From Streptomyces lanatus (GTDB lineage: Bacteria > Actinomycetota > Actinomycetes > Streptomycetales > Streptomycetaceae): 64,000 nt of DNA. The translations under genes were made by a program, and so were the position numbers. The DNA is taken from positions 1-64,000 of the forward strand of contig NZ_BNBM01000025.1 of NCBI RefSeq assembly GCF_014655715.1, in the 5' to 3' direction. Within the stretch, counting starts at the first letter, position 1; every line of letters begins with the position of its first letter. Positions 15,433 through 23,867 of the stretch are shown here, piece by piece. A model generated the notes under the pieces. It had not been told where the DNA came from, searched no databases, and saw only the letters and a list, made by a program, of their open reading frames with translations.

Positions 15433-16902
15433 TCAGCCGCGGAACCAGTGCTGCGGCCGGGGTTGGATGTTCTGCCAGATGTGTTTGGGCTCTCGGTACT
15501 CGTTGAGGCCGCTCGGTCCGAGCTCCCGGCCCACGCCCGAGTGCCCGAAGCCACCCCATTCCGCCTGCGGTACATAGGGGTGGTAGTCGTTGATCCAGAC
15601 CGTGCCGTGGCGCAGCCGCCGGGCGACCCGCTGGGCCTTGCCGCCGTCCTGCGTCCACACGGCCCCGGCGAGTCCGTACTCGGTGTCGTTGGCGATGCGT
15701 ACGGCGTCGTCCTCATCGGTGAAGCGCTCCACGGTGAGCACGGGCCCGAAGGACTCCTCGTGCACCACCCTCATGTCCTGCCGGCACTCGTCAAGGACGG
15801 TGGGCAGGTAGTAGTGGCCGTTCGCGAGCGCCGGGTCGTCGGGCCGGGCGCCGCCGCAGCGCAGTACGGCCCCCTCGTCCAGCCCTGCCGCGACGTACGC
15901 CTCGACCTTCTCCAGGTGTTGCGCGGAGATCAGTGCCCCGGTCTCGGCGTCGGGGTCGAAGGGGCCGCCGAGGCGGATCTGCCGGGCGCGGCGCACGACC
16001 TCGTCGACGAAGCGGTCGTGCAGCGAGTCCTCGACGATCAGCCGGGCGCCTGCCGAGCAGACCTGCCCGGAGTGCAGGAACACGGCCGTGAGGGCGAAGT
16101 CGACGGCCGTCTCGAAGTCGGCGTCGGCGAAGACGACATTGGGGTTCTTGCCGCCGAGCTCCAGCGCGACCTTCTTCACGGTCGCGGCGGCGGTGGCCAT
16201 GATCCGCTTGCCGGTCTCCAGGCCCCCGGTGAAGGAGACCATGTCGACGGCCGGGTCATCGGAGAGCGGTGCGCCCACCTCGGGCCCGGCGCCCAGGACG
16301 AGGTTCGCGGCACCGGCCGGGAGCCCGGCCTCCTCCAGCGCCTTCATCAGCAGGATGGAGGTGGAGGGGGTCAGTTCGCTGGGCTTGAGGACGATCGTGT
16401 TCCCGGCGAGGAGCGCCGGGGCGACCTTCCAACTGGCCTGCAGCAGCGGGTAGTTCCAGGGGGTGATGAGCCCGCTTACACCGACCGGCTCGTAGACGAC
16501 CCGGCTGACGGCATCGTCCCGCCCGGTGTCGATGGCCCGCCCCGCGTCGGTGCCCGCGAGGCCTCCGTAGTAACGGAAGCAGGAGACGACATCGGCGATG
16601 TCGTACTCGCTCTCCACCAGCCGCTTGCCGGTGTCCAGGGACTCGGCGCGGGCGAAGACCTTCGCGTCGCGCTCCATGATGTCGGCGGTGCGCAGCAGCA
16701 GCGCACCGCGCTCACGCTCAGGGGTGTTGGGCCAGTGCCCGCCATCGAAGGCACGCCGGGCCGCCGCGATCGCGGCCTCTGTATCGGGCCGGGTCGCTTC
16801 CGAAACGGTCGCCACCAGCGCGCCGTCGCCGGGACATCGGATGTCCCGGTGCCCGCCGGCCACCGGTTCCCGCCATTCGCCATCCACGTACAGGTCTGCC
16901 AC
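15433..16902 (-). CDS. betB: Betaine aldehyde dehydrogenase
   Basis: 489 residues, aldehyde dehydrogenase superfamily. It oxidises betaine aldehyde to glycine betaine with NAD(P). Visible are the substrate-cofactor run PWNYPLLQASWKVAPALLAGN, the catalytic glutamate in VALELGGKNPNVVF, the nucleophilic cysteine in HSGQVCSAGAR, and the C-terminal segments EESFGPVLTVE and PQAEWGGFGHSGVGRELG. GTG at 16902 follows GAAAGG. It heads the betB-opu operon, and the 17-bp palindrome at 16928-16944 lies 26 bp upstream of its start. The genomic setting, with betA and betaine demethylase nearby, makes BetB the best reading over other ALDH families. Confidence 0.92.
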   Translation of the reverse strand: MADLYVDGEWREPVAGGHRDIRCPGDGALVATVSEATRPDTEAAIAAARRAFDGGHWPNTPERERGALLLRTADIMERDAKVFARAESLDTGKRLVESEYDIADVVSCFRYYGGLAGTDAGRAIDTGRDDAVSRVVYEPVGVSGLITPWNYPLLQASWKVAPALLAGNTIVLKPSELTPSTSILLMKALEEAGLPAGAANLVLGAGPEVGAPLSDDPAVDMVSFTGGLETGKRIMATAAATVKKVALELGGKNPNVVFADADFETAVDFALTAVFLHSGQVCSAGARLIVEDSLHDRFVDEVVRRARQIRLGGPFDPDAETGALISAQHLEKVEAYVAAGLDEGAVLRCGGARPDDPALANGHYYLPTVLDECRQDMRVVHEESFGPVLTVERFTDEDDAVRIANDTEYGLAGAVWTQDGGKAQRVARRLRHGTVWINDYHPYVPQAEWGGFGHSGVGRELGPSGLNEYREPKHIWQNIQPRPQHWFRG

Positions 16903-16927
16903 GCGCCGAGCCTTTCAACCGAAATTC

Positions 16928-16944
16928 GTTGCGCATTGTGCACC
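16928..16944. promoter_or_regulatory. Predicted IclR-type operator before betB-opu
   Basis: GTTGCGCATTGTGCACC fits GTTGCG-N5-CGCAAC with three changes in the right half. It has the same centre, CATTG, as the purU site on its reverse strand. Confidence 0.6.
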
Positions 16945-17089
16945 CGATTGCTTGTGGTGGAACACCCTTGCCAATGCGCAGACCGACGTCAAGAGGTTGG
17001 CGGGTGACGATTTGGCCATGCGCACACTATCCCGACCGCTCTTGACCGCAAGCGCCACCGAGCCGACCATGTTGCGTATCGCTCATCTT
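16945..17089. promoter_or_regulatory. Divergent promoter region, betB / purU
   Basis: Part of the 219-bp gap between betB and purU. Besides the two operator copies at its edges it holds a weaker copy, GTTGCGTATCGCTCATC, at 17071-17087, directly beside the purU site. I see no clear consensus -10/-35 pair. Confidence 0.4.
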
Positions 17090-17106
17090 GTTGTGCAATG
17101 CGCACT
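17090..17106. promoter_or_regulatory. Predicted IclR-type operator before purU
   Basis: GTTGTGCAATGCGCACT; its reverse complement AGTGCGCATTGCACAAC fits GTTGCG-N5-CGCAAC. It ends a few bases before the purU ribosome site, so bound protein would block transcription or its start. Confidence 0.6.
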
Positions 17107-17121
17107 GACGGAGGCCGCCCT

Positions 17122-17994
17122 ATGTCCCCTCGTCCCCAACCCGGCCGCGAGTACGTCCTCACCCTCTCCTGTCCCGACAGGACGGGACTGGTGCACGCGG
17201 TGAGCGGCTTCCTCGTCAGGAACTCCGGCAACATCCTGGAAAGCCAGCAGTTCGACGACCGACTTCAGGACCGTTTCTTCATGCGGGTCCACTTCGACGT
17301 CTCCGACCCCGGCGCCCGACTGGAAGAGCTGCGGCACCGCTTCGGCCCCGTCGCCCAGGCGTACTCCATCTCCTGGTCCCTGACCGAGGCGGCCACACCG
17401 ACCCGGACCCTGATCATGGTGTCGAAGTTCGGGCACTGCCTGAACGACCTGCTGTTCCGCAGGCGCACCGGCGACCTCAACATCGAGATCCCGGCGATCG
17501 TCTCCAACCACCGCGACTTCGAAGGCCTCGCCGAGACGTACGGCGTCCCCTTCCACCACATCCCGGTCACCAGGGACACCAAGCCGGAGGCCGAGGCGCG
17601 GCTGCTGGAGATGGTGCGTGAGCTGGACGTCGACCTGGTGGTGCTGGCCCGCTACATGCAGGTCCTCTCGGACGACCTGTGCAAGAAGCTGGAGGGCAAG
17701 GCGATCAACATCCACCACTCCTTCCTCCCCAGCTTCAAGGGCGCACGCCCCTATGAGCAGGCCCACCGGCGCGGCGTGAAACTCGTCGGCGCCACGGCGC
17801 ACTACGTCACGCCCGAACTCGACGAGGGGCAGATCATCGAGCAGGACGTGGTCAGGGTGGACCATTCGCTCGACCCCGGCGACCTGGTCACGGTCGGCCG
17901 GGACGTGGAGGCACAGGTGCTCGCGCACGCCGTGAAGTGGCACAGCGAGAGCCGCGTGATGGTGGACGGCAACCGCACGGTGGTCTTCCGCTGA
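17122..17994 (+). CDS. purU: Formyltetrahydrofolate deformylase
   Basis: 290 residues. It hydrolyses 10-formyl-THF to formate and THF, freeing folate when one-carbon units are in excess. An N-terminal ACT domain (about 8-90, with LSCPDRTGLVHAVSGFL) is joined to a GART-like formyltransferase fold. The catalytic Asn-His-Asp region is visible in INIHHSFLPSFKGA and VGATAHYVTPELDEG. ATG 17122 has GGAGG 7 nt upstream and is preferred to ATG 17098. Placement between betB and betA suggests that it drains one-carbon units produced by betaine demethylation. The 3' end is echoed by a 27-bp remnant at 374-400. Confidence 0.95.
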   Translation: MSPRPQPGREYVLTLSCPDRTGLVHAVSGFLVRNSGNILESQQFDDRLQDRFFMRVHFDVSDPGARLEELRHRFGPVAQAYSISWSLTEAATPTRTLIMVSKFGHCLNDLLFRRRTGDLNIEIPAIVSNHRDFEGLAETYGVPFHHIPVTRDTKPEAEARLLEMVRELDVDLVVLARYMQVLSDDLCKKLEGKAINIHHSFLPSFKGARPYEQAHRRGVKLVGATAHYVTPELDEGQIIEQDVVRVDHSLDPGDLVTVGRDVEAQVLAHAVKWHSESRVMVDGNRTVVFR

Positions 17995-18008
17995 GCCACA
18001 CACAGGAC

Positions 18009-18039
18009 GGGGGCGGGACCGGCCGACGGTCCCGCCCCC
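18009..18039. terminator. Terminator between purU and betA
   Basis: Perfect 12-bp stem GGGGGCGGGACC / GGTCCCGCCCCC with loop GGCCGAC, 14 bp after the purU stop. Confidence 0.85.
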
Positions 18040-18078
18040 GTCGTATACAACTGTCGTATACGGCTGTCGCATACGGCT
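18040..18078. repeat. Three tandem 13-bp repeats
   Basis: GTCGTATACAACT, GTCGTATACGGCT and GTCGCATACGGCT follow each other without gaps, immediately after the terminator and 18 bp before the end of the convergent betA gene. The first two contain the palindrome GTATAC. Function unknown. Confidence 0.85.
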
Positions 18079-18096
18079 CGGTCGAGCCGCCGTCGA

Positions 18097-19770
18097 CTAG
18101 CGCTCCGCCTGCTTCTGGGCGTCGCGGTGGCGGTAGTACGCGGCCTTCGACGGTGGCTGCGGCTCCTTGCCGAGGATCAGGTCGGCGGCCTTCTCGGCGA
18201 TCATCATCACCGGTGCGTAGATATTGCCGTTGGTGACGTAGGGCATGACGGAGGCGTCCACGACGCGCAGACCGTCCAGGCCGTGCACCCGCATGCTGGC
18301 CGGATCCACGACGGCCATGTCGTCGGTGCCCATCTTGCAGGTGCAGGACGGATGCAGGGCCGTCTCGCCCTCCTTGGCGACCCAGGCGAGGATCTCCTCG
18401 TCGGACTCGACCTCGGGGCCGGGTGAGACCTCACCGCCGTTGTAGGGGGCGAGCGCGGGCTGGTCGAGGAGTCTGCGCGCCACCCGGATCGCCTCGACCC
18501 ACTCGCGGCGGTCCTGCTCGGTGGAGAGGTAGTTGAAGCGCAGCGCCGGGTGTTCGCGCGGATCCTTGCTCTTGATCTTCACCGAGCCGATGGCGTCCGA
18601 GTACATGGGCCCGACGTGCACCTGGTAGCCGTGGCCGCCGGCGGGCGAGGAGCCGTCGTAGCGGACCGCGACCGGCAGGAAGTGGAACATCAGGTTGGGG
18701 TAGTCGACGTCCTCGTTGCTGCGGGCGAAGCCACCGGCCTCGAAGTGATTGGTGGCGGCGGGACCCTTCCGGAACAGCCACTGGAGGCCGATGAAGGGGG
18801 CGCGCCATTTCGCCATGTACGGCTGCATGGAGACGGGCTGCTTGCAGGCGTACTGGACGTAGACCTCCAGGTGGTCCTGCATGTTCTCGCCGACGCCGGG
18901 GAGGTCGTGGACGACGTCGATGCCGAGGGTGCGCAGTTCGGCCGCGTTGCCGACGCCGGAGAGCTGGAGCAGTTGCGGGGAGTTGATGGCGCCGCCGCAC
19001 AGGATGACCTCACGGGCGCGGACCTGCTGGGGCGCGCCCCGGCCGCGCCGGTACTCCACGCCGACGGCCCGCTTGCCCTCGAACAGGACGCGGGTGACAT
19101 GGGCGCGGGTGCGGACGGTGAGGTTGGGCCGCTTCATCGCGGGCTTGAGGTACGCCTTGGAGGCGGACAGCCGACGGCCCCGGTGAACATTCCGGTCGAA
19201 CTTGGCGAAGCCTTCCTGCCGATAGCCGTTGACGTCATCGGTGGGCGCGTAGCCCGCCTCCTCGGTGGCCTTGAGGAAGGCGCCGAAGAGGGGGTTGGTC
19301 GCCGGGCCACGCTCCAGCACCAGGGGGCCGTCATGGCCGCGGAACTCGTCGTCGGGGTCGGCGGCCAGACAGTTCTCCATCCGCCGGAAGTACGGCAGAC
19401 AGTGCGCGTAGTCCCAGGTCTCCATGCCCGGGTCGGCCGCCCAGCGCTCGTAGTCCATGGGGTTGCCGCGCTGGAAGATCATGCCGTTGATGCTGCTGGA
19501 GCCGCCGAGCACCTTGCCGCGTGCGTGATAGACGCGCCGGCCTCCCATGTGCGGCTCGGGCTCGGACTCGTACTTCCAGTCGTAGAACCGGCTGCCGATG
19601 GGGTAGGTCAGCGCCGCGGGCATATGGATGAAGACGTCCCACGGGTAGTCCGACCGGCCTGCCTCCAGGACCAGTACCCGGTTCGCCGGGTCCGCGGAGA
19701 GCCGGTTCGCCAGCGCACTGCCCGCCGAACCGCCACCGACGATGACGAAGTCGTACTGCACAGGAGCCAT
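18097..19770 (-). CDS. betA: Choline dehydrogenase (GMC flavoprotein)
   Basis: 557 residues, GMC oxidoreductase family. It oxidises choline to betaine aldehyde, and in some homologues on to betaine. The N-terminal FAD motif is FVIVGGGSAGSALANRLS with the glutamate of LVLEAG. GGSSSINGMIFQRG is the GMC signature 1 region, VILCGGAINSPQLLQLSG is signature 2, and HPSCTCKMG near the C-terminus holds the catalytic histidine. ATG 19770 is preceded by GAGGG. It is convergent with purU. A perfect 17-bp palindrome lies about 70 bp upstream at 19839-19855, with TATGGT and TAGCAT as possible -10 boxes between. Choline specificity rests on family resemblance and linkage to betB. Confidence 0.92.
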   Translation of the reverse strand: MAPVQYDFVIVGGGSAGSALANRLSADPANRVLVLEAGRSDYPWDVFIHMPAALTYPIGSRFYDWKYESEPEPHMGGRRVYHARGKVLGGSSSINGMIFQRGNPMDYERWAADPGMETWDYAHCLPYFRRMENCLAADPDDEFRGHDGPLVLERGPATNPLFGAFLKATEEAGYAPTDDVNGYRQEGFAKFDRNVHRGRRLSASKAYLKPAMKRPNLTVRTRAHVTRVLFEGKRAVGVEYRRGRGAPQQVRAREVILCGGAINSPQLLQLSGVGNAAELRTLGIDVVHDLPGVGENMQDHLEVYVQYACKQPVSMQPYMAKWRAPFIGLQWLFRKGPAATNHFEAGGFARSNEDVDYPNLMFHFLPVAVRYDGSSPAGGHGYQVHVGPMYSDAIGSVKIKSKDPREHPALRFNYLSTEQDRREWVEAIRVARRLLDQPALAPYNGGEVSPGPEVESDEEILAWVAKEGETALHPSCTCKMGTDDMAVVDPASMRVHGLDGLRVVDASVMPYVTNGNIYAPVMMIAEKAADLILGKEPQPPSKAAYYRHRDAQKQAER

Positions 19771-19838
19771 GGTCCCTCGTCTCGCTCGCGCCGTAGATGT
19801 GCGACGCATGCTAGACCGGGGCGCACCATACGCACCAG

Positions 19839-19855
19839 GTTGCGAGCAGCGCAAC
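19839..19855. promoter_or_regulatory. Predicted IclR-type operator before betA
   Basis: GTTGCGAGCAGCGCAAC: both 6-bp arms are perfect (GTTGCG / CGCAAC, 5-bp centre). It is the best copy of the motif in the window. Confidence 0.7.
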
Positions 19856-19966
19856 TTCCGAAATGTGACCCAGAAGATCGTGCGGCGGGCTACGAGCCCC
19901 CGCCACCGACCAGACTTCCCGCGCCTTCCCCCTTCGGTCCCCCGCGCAGACCGCCGCGATGCCTTC

Positions 19967-20470
19967 CATGCCGGACTCACCGAAAGCCGGCAGGCCCTCG
20001 GCCGTTGTCACCTTCGTGGGGGCGCCGTTGGTCTCGACTCGGAAGCCGTCGATGGTGCCGGAGGTGGCGTTCTGGACGTAGGCAAACCTCTCGTCCTCCG
20101 TCACGTCGAGGTCGATCGCCCCCTGCGACTTGGCGGAGGGCGGGGTGGCGATGCCCACTTCATTGGTCAGGGAGAGCTTGCCGCGCTTGTCCATGCGGTA
20201 ACCGCTGACGGTGGAGTTGCCGGTGTTGCCGCCGTAGAAGAAGTTGCCCGCGCGCTCCAGCCAGCACAGGACCTCCTGACCACTGGCCAGGGGCTGCTGA
20301 AGGACCTTCAACTTGCCATCGTCGCCCCGCGCGAACACGTGGATGGTGTTGCCGTCAAGCTCGTTGCCCTGGACGAACACGGCGTGATCGGCCCCGGCGG
20401 CAGGTCCGGAGCGCCCGCTCGGGTCATGGTGCTCGCCGTGGCCTTTGTCCATGTCGATGTCCATGCGCAT
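19967..20470 (-). pseudogene. Decayed secreted lactonase/beta-propeller-like gene
   Basis: An open frame reads from 20470 to 19811, but only the part up to about 19967 looks like real protein. It starts with a His/Asp-rich stretch with no signal peptide, then DHAVFVQGNELDGNTIHVFA, which resembles the mature N-terminus of secreted lactonase-like propeller proteins. It then jumps directly to blades typical of the C-terminal half (LCWLERAGNFFYGGNTGNS, GIATPPSAKSQGAIDLDV). The middle, perhaps 200 residues, appears deleted. After GMEGIAA the reading continues into unrelated sequence across the betA operator, as if the original stop were lost. Signal peptide loss, internal deletion and run-on together argue for a remnant. 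Family assignment is from memory of the motifs. Confidence 0.6.
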
Positions 20471-20676
20471 GCTCCATTCCTCCGTGCCCGTGTGACGCCG
20501 CCCGCGACTGCGGACGGCGTCAGAGTGGCCAGAGAGAAGGGCGTGCCGGTACGGAACGACGGCCGCGTCGGACTCTCGTAAGAGGTCCCTCGCGGATCGG
20601 TCTATACCAGGAGAAAACGCCTGGTCAGGATACCGACAGGTAACAGCTTGTGCCGTAGTGCGCGTATAGTTTCACT
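20471..20676. promoter_or_regulatory. Upstream region of IclR regulator 2
   Basis: 206 bp without a gene. It has an inverted repeat ACCAGG/CCTGGT (20606-20611 and 20620-20625) flanked by TATACCAG and GGATACC, and the -10 box TATAGT at 20665-20670, 6 nt before the GTG start. No clear GTTGCG-N5-CGCAAC copy is present. Confidence 0.5.
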
Positions 20677-21474
20677 GTGAGCAACTACAGCCCTGACTCG
20701 GAAACGTCGAATTCATCCGCCGGCGGCGTGCAGTCGGTCGACCGCGCCATCAGTGTTCTGGAGATCCTCGCTCAGCGTGGCGAGGCGGGCGTGAGCGAGG
20801 TGGCGGGGGAGATCGACGTCCACAAGTCGACCGCGTTCCGGCTGCTCGGCGCCCTGGAAGCGCGTGGCCTGGTGGAGCAGGCGGGAGAGCGCGGGAAGTA
20901 CCGACTGGGCTTCGGCATCGTGCGCCTCGCCGGCGCCGTCACCGGCCGTATCGACATCACCCAGCAGGGCCGGCCGGTCTGTGAACGCCTCGCGGAGGAG
21001 CTCGGCGAGACGGTCAACATCGCCGTCATGCAGGAGCACTACGCGATCAACCTGTACCAGGTGCGCGGCCCCGGAGCCATCACTGCCCACAACTGGGTCG
21101 GCCAGCTCACCCCCTTGCACGCCACGTCCAGCGGCAAGGTCCTGCTGGCGTACATGCCCACCGAGGACCGCGCCACGCTGCTGTCCGAGGCCGGCATGAA
21201 GAAGGTCACCTCGCGCACCATCACCGCCAGGACGAAGCTCGAGAAGAACCTCGCCGAGACGCGCGAGCGGGGCTACTCCTTCACCCTGGAGGAACTGGAG
21301 ATCGGCCTGCACGCGATGGCCGCCCCGGTCCGCAACCGGGACGGCGACGTCATCGCCGCGCTCAGCGCCTCCGGCCCCGGATACCGCCTGACCGAGAAGC
21401 GCCTGCACGAGCTCTCCCCGGTACTGCTCAAGGGCGCCGAGGAGATCAGCCACCGGATGGGCTTCCTGGGCTGA
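20677..21474 (+). CDS. IclR-family transcriptional regulator 2
   Basis: 265 residues, same length as the IclR protein at 523-1320 and about 75% identical by hand count. Differences concentrate in the first 16 residues and in the effector domain; the HTH region (VDRAISVLEILAQRG, EIDVHKSTAFRLLGALEARG) is almost unchanged, so both probably recognise the same operator while perhaps answering to different ligands. GTG 20677 is set by TATAGT 6 nt upstream, giving a leaderless mRNA. The stop lies 1 nt from the convergent stop of the betaine demethylase gene. It is the most central regulator of the betaine genes and the better candidate for the 17-bp palindromes. Confidence 0.9.
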   Translation: MSNYSPDSETSNSSAGGVQSVDRAISVLEILAQRGEAGVSEVAGEIDVHKSTAFRLLGALEARGLVEQAGERGKYRLGFGIVRLAGAVTGRIDITQQGRPVCERLAEELGETVNIAVMQEHYAINLYQVRGPGAITAHNWVGQLTPLHATSSGKVLLAYMPTEDRATLLSEAGMKKVTSRTITARTKLEKNLAETRERGYSFTLEELEIGLHAMAAPVRNRDGDVIAALSASGPGYRLTEKRLHELSPVLLKGAEEISHRMGFLG

Positions 21475-21475
21475 T

Positions 21476-22612
21476 TCAGGCCTGAGGGGTACCCAGGCGC
21501 TCGTTCACCCAGTCGTGGAACGCGCCGATGTGATGCTCACTGGGCACCAGCACACCCCCCTTGGCATACATACGGGAACTCATCGCGGGCTGGGTGCGTT
21601 CGCACGCCTCGAAGTCCTGCTGATTGACCCGGTGGAAGAGCTCCACGGACCTGCTCACGTCCTTACCGCTCTCCACGACATGCGGCAGATACAGCCAGTC
21701 GCACTCGACGACGGTGCGGTCCTCCGACATCGGGTACATCCGGTGGAAGATCACATGGTCGGGCACGAGGTTGATGAAGACCTGCGGGCGGACGGTGATC
21801 GCGTAGTAGCGGCGGTCCTGGTCCTCCGCGACACCCGGGATACGGTCCAGGCCCTCGGAGCCGTCCACCGTGAACCCCCGCACCTCGTCGCCGAACTCCG
21901 CGCCGTGACCGACGTAGTACTGGGCGGCGTAGCCGTCCGCGAACTCCGGCAGCACCTCGGTCAGTTCGGGGTGGATCGTGGCGCAGTGGTAGCACTCCAT
22001 GAAGTTCTCGATGATGAGCTTCCAGTTGGCCTGCACGTCGTAGACGATCCGCTTGCCGACGGAGAGGTTCTCGATGCCGTAGCGCTCGATGGACTCGACG
22101 TCGCCGAGGCGGGCCACGATCTCGCCCATGACCTCCTCCTCGAAGGAGGGCGGGTGCTCCGCGAGACAGACCCAGACATAGCCGAGCCATTCCCGGACGG
22201 CCACGCTCACCAGGCCGTATTCGGTACGGCCCACATCGGGCATCTTGGTGAGGTTGGGCGCGGCGACGAGCTTGCCGTCCAGGCCGTAGGTCCAGGCGTG
22301 GTACGGGCATTGGAAGGCCCGCTTGACCTCGCCGGACTCCTCGGTGCAGAGCCTGGCCCCGCGATGCCGGCACACGTTGAAGTACGCCCGGACGCTGTTG
22401 TCCCTGGCCCGGGTGATCAGGATGCTCTCGCGGCCCACCTGGTAGGTGCGGAAGGCGCCGGGTTTCGCCAGGTCGGAGGCGCGGGCGGCGCAGAACCACA
22501 TGGTCTCGAATATGCGCTCCTGCTCCTGGGTGAAGATCGCCGGGTCCGTGTAGGCGGAGCCGGGCAGAGTGGCGATCAGACTGTCCGGCAGGCTGGTCGA
22601 AGTCGAGGTCAC
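21476..22612 (-). CDS. gbcA: Rieske non-heme iron oxygenase, glycine betaine demethylase type
   Basis: 378 residues. The Rieske cluster site is CRHRGARLC...CPYHAWTYG (C-x-H and C-x2-H), and the mononuclear iron site is in NFMECYHCATIHPEL. It matches the GbcA-like aromatic-ring-hydroxylase alpha subunits that demethylate glycine betaine to dimethylglycine, releasing formaldehyde. GTG 22612 has GAGGAG exactly 6 nt upstream and is preferred to ATG 22651. It is last in the operon Rieske ferredoxin - FAD reductase - oxygenase. Related enzymes act on stachydrine or carnitine, so the betaine assignment rests on the surrounding pathway. Formaldehyde release is matched by the dehydrogenase at 25043-26128. 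Confidence 0.85.
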   Translation of the reverse strand: MTSTSTSLPDSLIATLPGSAYTDPAIFTQEQERIFETMWFCAARASDLAKPGAFRTYQVGRESILITRARDNSVRAYFNVCRHRGARLCTEESGEVKRAFQCPYHAWTYGLDGKLVAAPNLTKMPDVGRTEYGLVSVAVREWLGYVWVCLAEHPPSFEEEVMGEIVARLGDVESIERYGIENLSVGKRIVYDVQANWKLIIENFMECYHCATIHPELTEVLPEFADGYAAQYYVGHGAEFGDEVRGFTVDGSEGLDRIPGVAEDQDRRYYAITVRPQVFINLVPDHVIFHRMYPMSEDRTVVECDWLYLPHVVESGKDVSRSVELFHRVNQQDFEACERTQPAMSSRMYAKGGVLVPSEHHIGAFHDWVNERLGTPQA

Positions 22613-22703
22613 GGTGCACTCCTCGGAGAACGTCGGGGAGAGGTCATTCACGCGCCGGGAAGAGCGACTCCGGACGGTGTTGGGTACGAGCGGATACTGC
22701 TGC

Positions 22704-23867
22704 TCAGGACGCGGTGGCGGCCAACTGCTTGCGCCAGCGCGTGAACAGCCGCGGCTGGTTCATCCCGAGCACGGCGACCGGGTTCCCGGCCCGCCGGTAG
22801 ACGGCGAGGACGTCGCGGTCGTCCGCGGCGCCCGCCTCGATGGTGACGCTGTCCGCGCCGGCCGCGTGACCGGCGAACTGGATCTTCACGCCGTACTGGT
22901 CGGACCAGAAGTACGGCGGCCGGGGCACCCCCGGTTCCACCGCGCCGCCCGCCAGCAGGGTGGCGACCGCGGCGTCGGCGCGCTCGCGTGCACCGGTCCA
23001 GTGCTCGACGCGGCGATGGAAACCGGCCCGCGGGTCGTACCAGTTGGCACAGTCGCCGACCGCGACCACGCCGGCCAGGTTGGTGCGGCCGTCGGCGCCG
23101 CACTTGACGCCGTTGTCGAGGACGATGCCGGAGCCCTCCAGCCAGTCGACGCACGGGCGGGCGCCGACACCGACGACCACGATGTCGGCGGGGATGCCCC
23201 GTCCGTCCTCCAGCAGCACGGAGTCGACGCGGGCTTCCCCGCTCAGCCCCTTGACGCCCACCCCGCACTCCAGCCGTACGCCGTGGTCGGTGTGGAGCGC
23301 GGAGACGACGGCGCCCATGGTCTCGCCGAGCGGTCCGGCGAGCGGGGTCGGCGCCGCCTCCACGACGGTCACGTCGAGCCCGAGGGTGTACGCGGTGGAG
23401 GCGACCTCGGCTCCGATGAAGCCGCCGCCGATCACCACCAGCCGTCCACCGCGGGCCAGTTCGTCCCGCAGGGCGCGGGCGTCGTCCAGGGTGCGCAGGG
23501 TGTGCACTCCGGCCAGCCCCTCGGAACCGGGCAGGGCGCGGGCCACGGCGCCGGTCGCGATGACGACGCCGTCCGCCCGCACCTCCCGCCCGTCGGCGAG
23601 CCGCAGGGTACGTGTCGCGTGGTCGAGTCCGGTGGCCCGGACGCCGAGCAGCCACTGTGCCCCGAGGTCCTCGCCGTCGGCCTCCAGGGCGAGTTCGGCC
23701 TCGCCGAGCGTGCCGGCGAGGAACTCCTTGGACAGCGGGGGCCGGTCGTAGGGGCGGTGGAGCTCGTCCCCGATGACGACCAGCCGGCCGTCGTAGCCCT
23801 GCTTGCGCAGGGAGCGCGCCGCCGACAGTCCGGCCAGCGAGGCACCGACCACGGCGACGCTCCTCAC
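22704..23867 (-). CDS. NAD(P)H:ferredoxin reductase (FAD, Rieske-oxygenase type)
   Basis: 387 residues, resembling the FAD reductases of toluene/biphenyl dioxygenase systems. Motifs: SVAVVGASLAGLSAARSLR for FAD, RPPLSKEFLAG, the NAD-binding GGRLVVIGGGFIGAEVAS, and the FAD motif VVAVGDCANW near residue 280. The C-terminal domain has PPYFWSDQYGVKIQFAGHA. The GTG start overlaps the stop of the Rieske ferredoxin gene (GTGA), indicating coupled synthesis. It should supply electrons from NAD(P)H to the ferredoxin for the betaine demethylase. Pseudomonad GbcB is a different, fused type of reductase, so this is a distinct electron chain for the same reaction (inference). Confidence 0.9.
   Translation of the reverse strand: MRSVAVVGASLAGLSAARSLRKQGYDGRLVVIGDELHRPYDRPPLSKEFLAGTLGEAELALEADGEDLGAQWLLGVRATGLDHATRTLRLADGREVRADGVVIATGAVARALPGSEGLAGVHTLRTLDDARALRDELARGGRLVVIGGGFIGAEVASTAYTLGLDVTVVEAAPTPLAGPLGETMGAVVSALHTDHGVRLECGVGVKGLSGEARVDSVLLEDGRGIPADIVVVGVGARPCVDWLEGSGIVLDNGVKCGADGRTNLAGVVAVGDCANWYDPRAGFHRRVEHWTGARERADAAVATLLAGGAVEPGVPRPPYFWSDQYGVKIQFAGHAAGADSVTIEAGAADDRDVLAVYRRAGNPVAVLGMNQPRLFTRWRKQLAATAS

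Noticed and set aside
18009..18078. Replication origin or plasmid iterons
   Set aside because: Only three 13-bp repeats, no AT-rich tract and no replication gene nearby.
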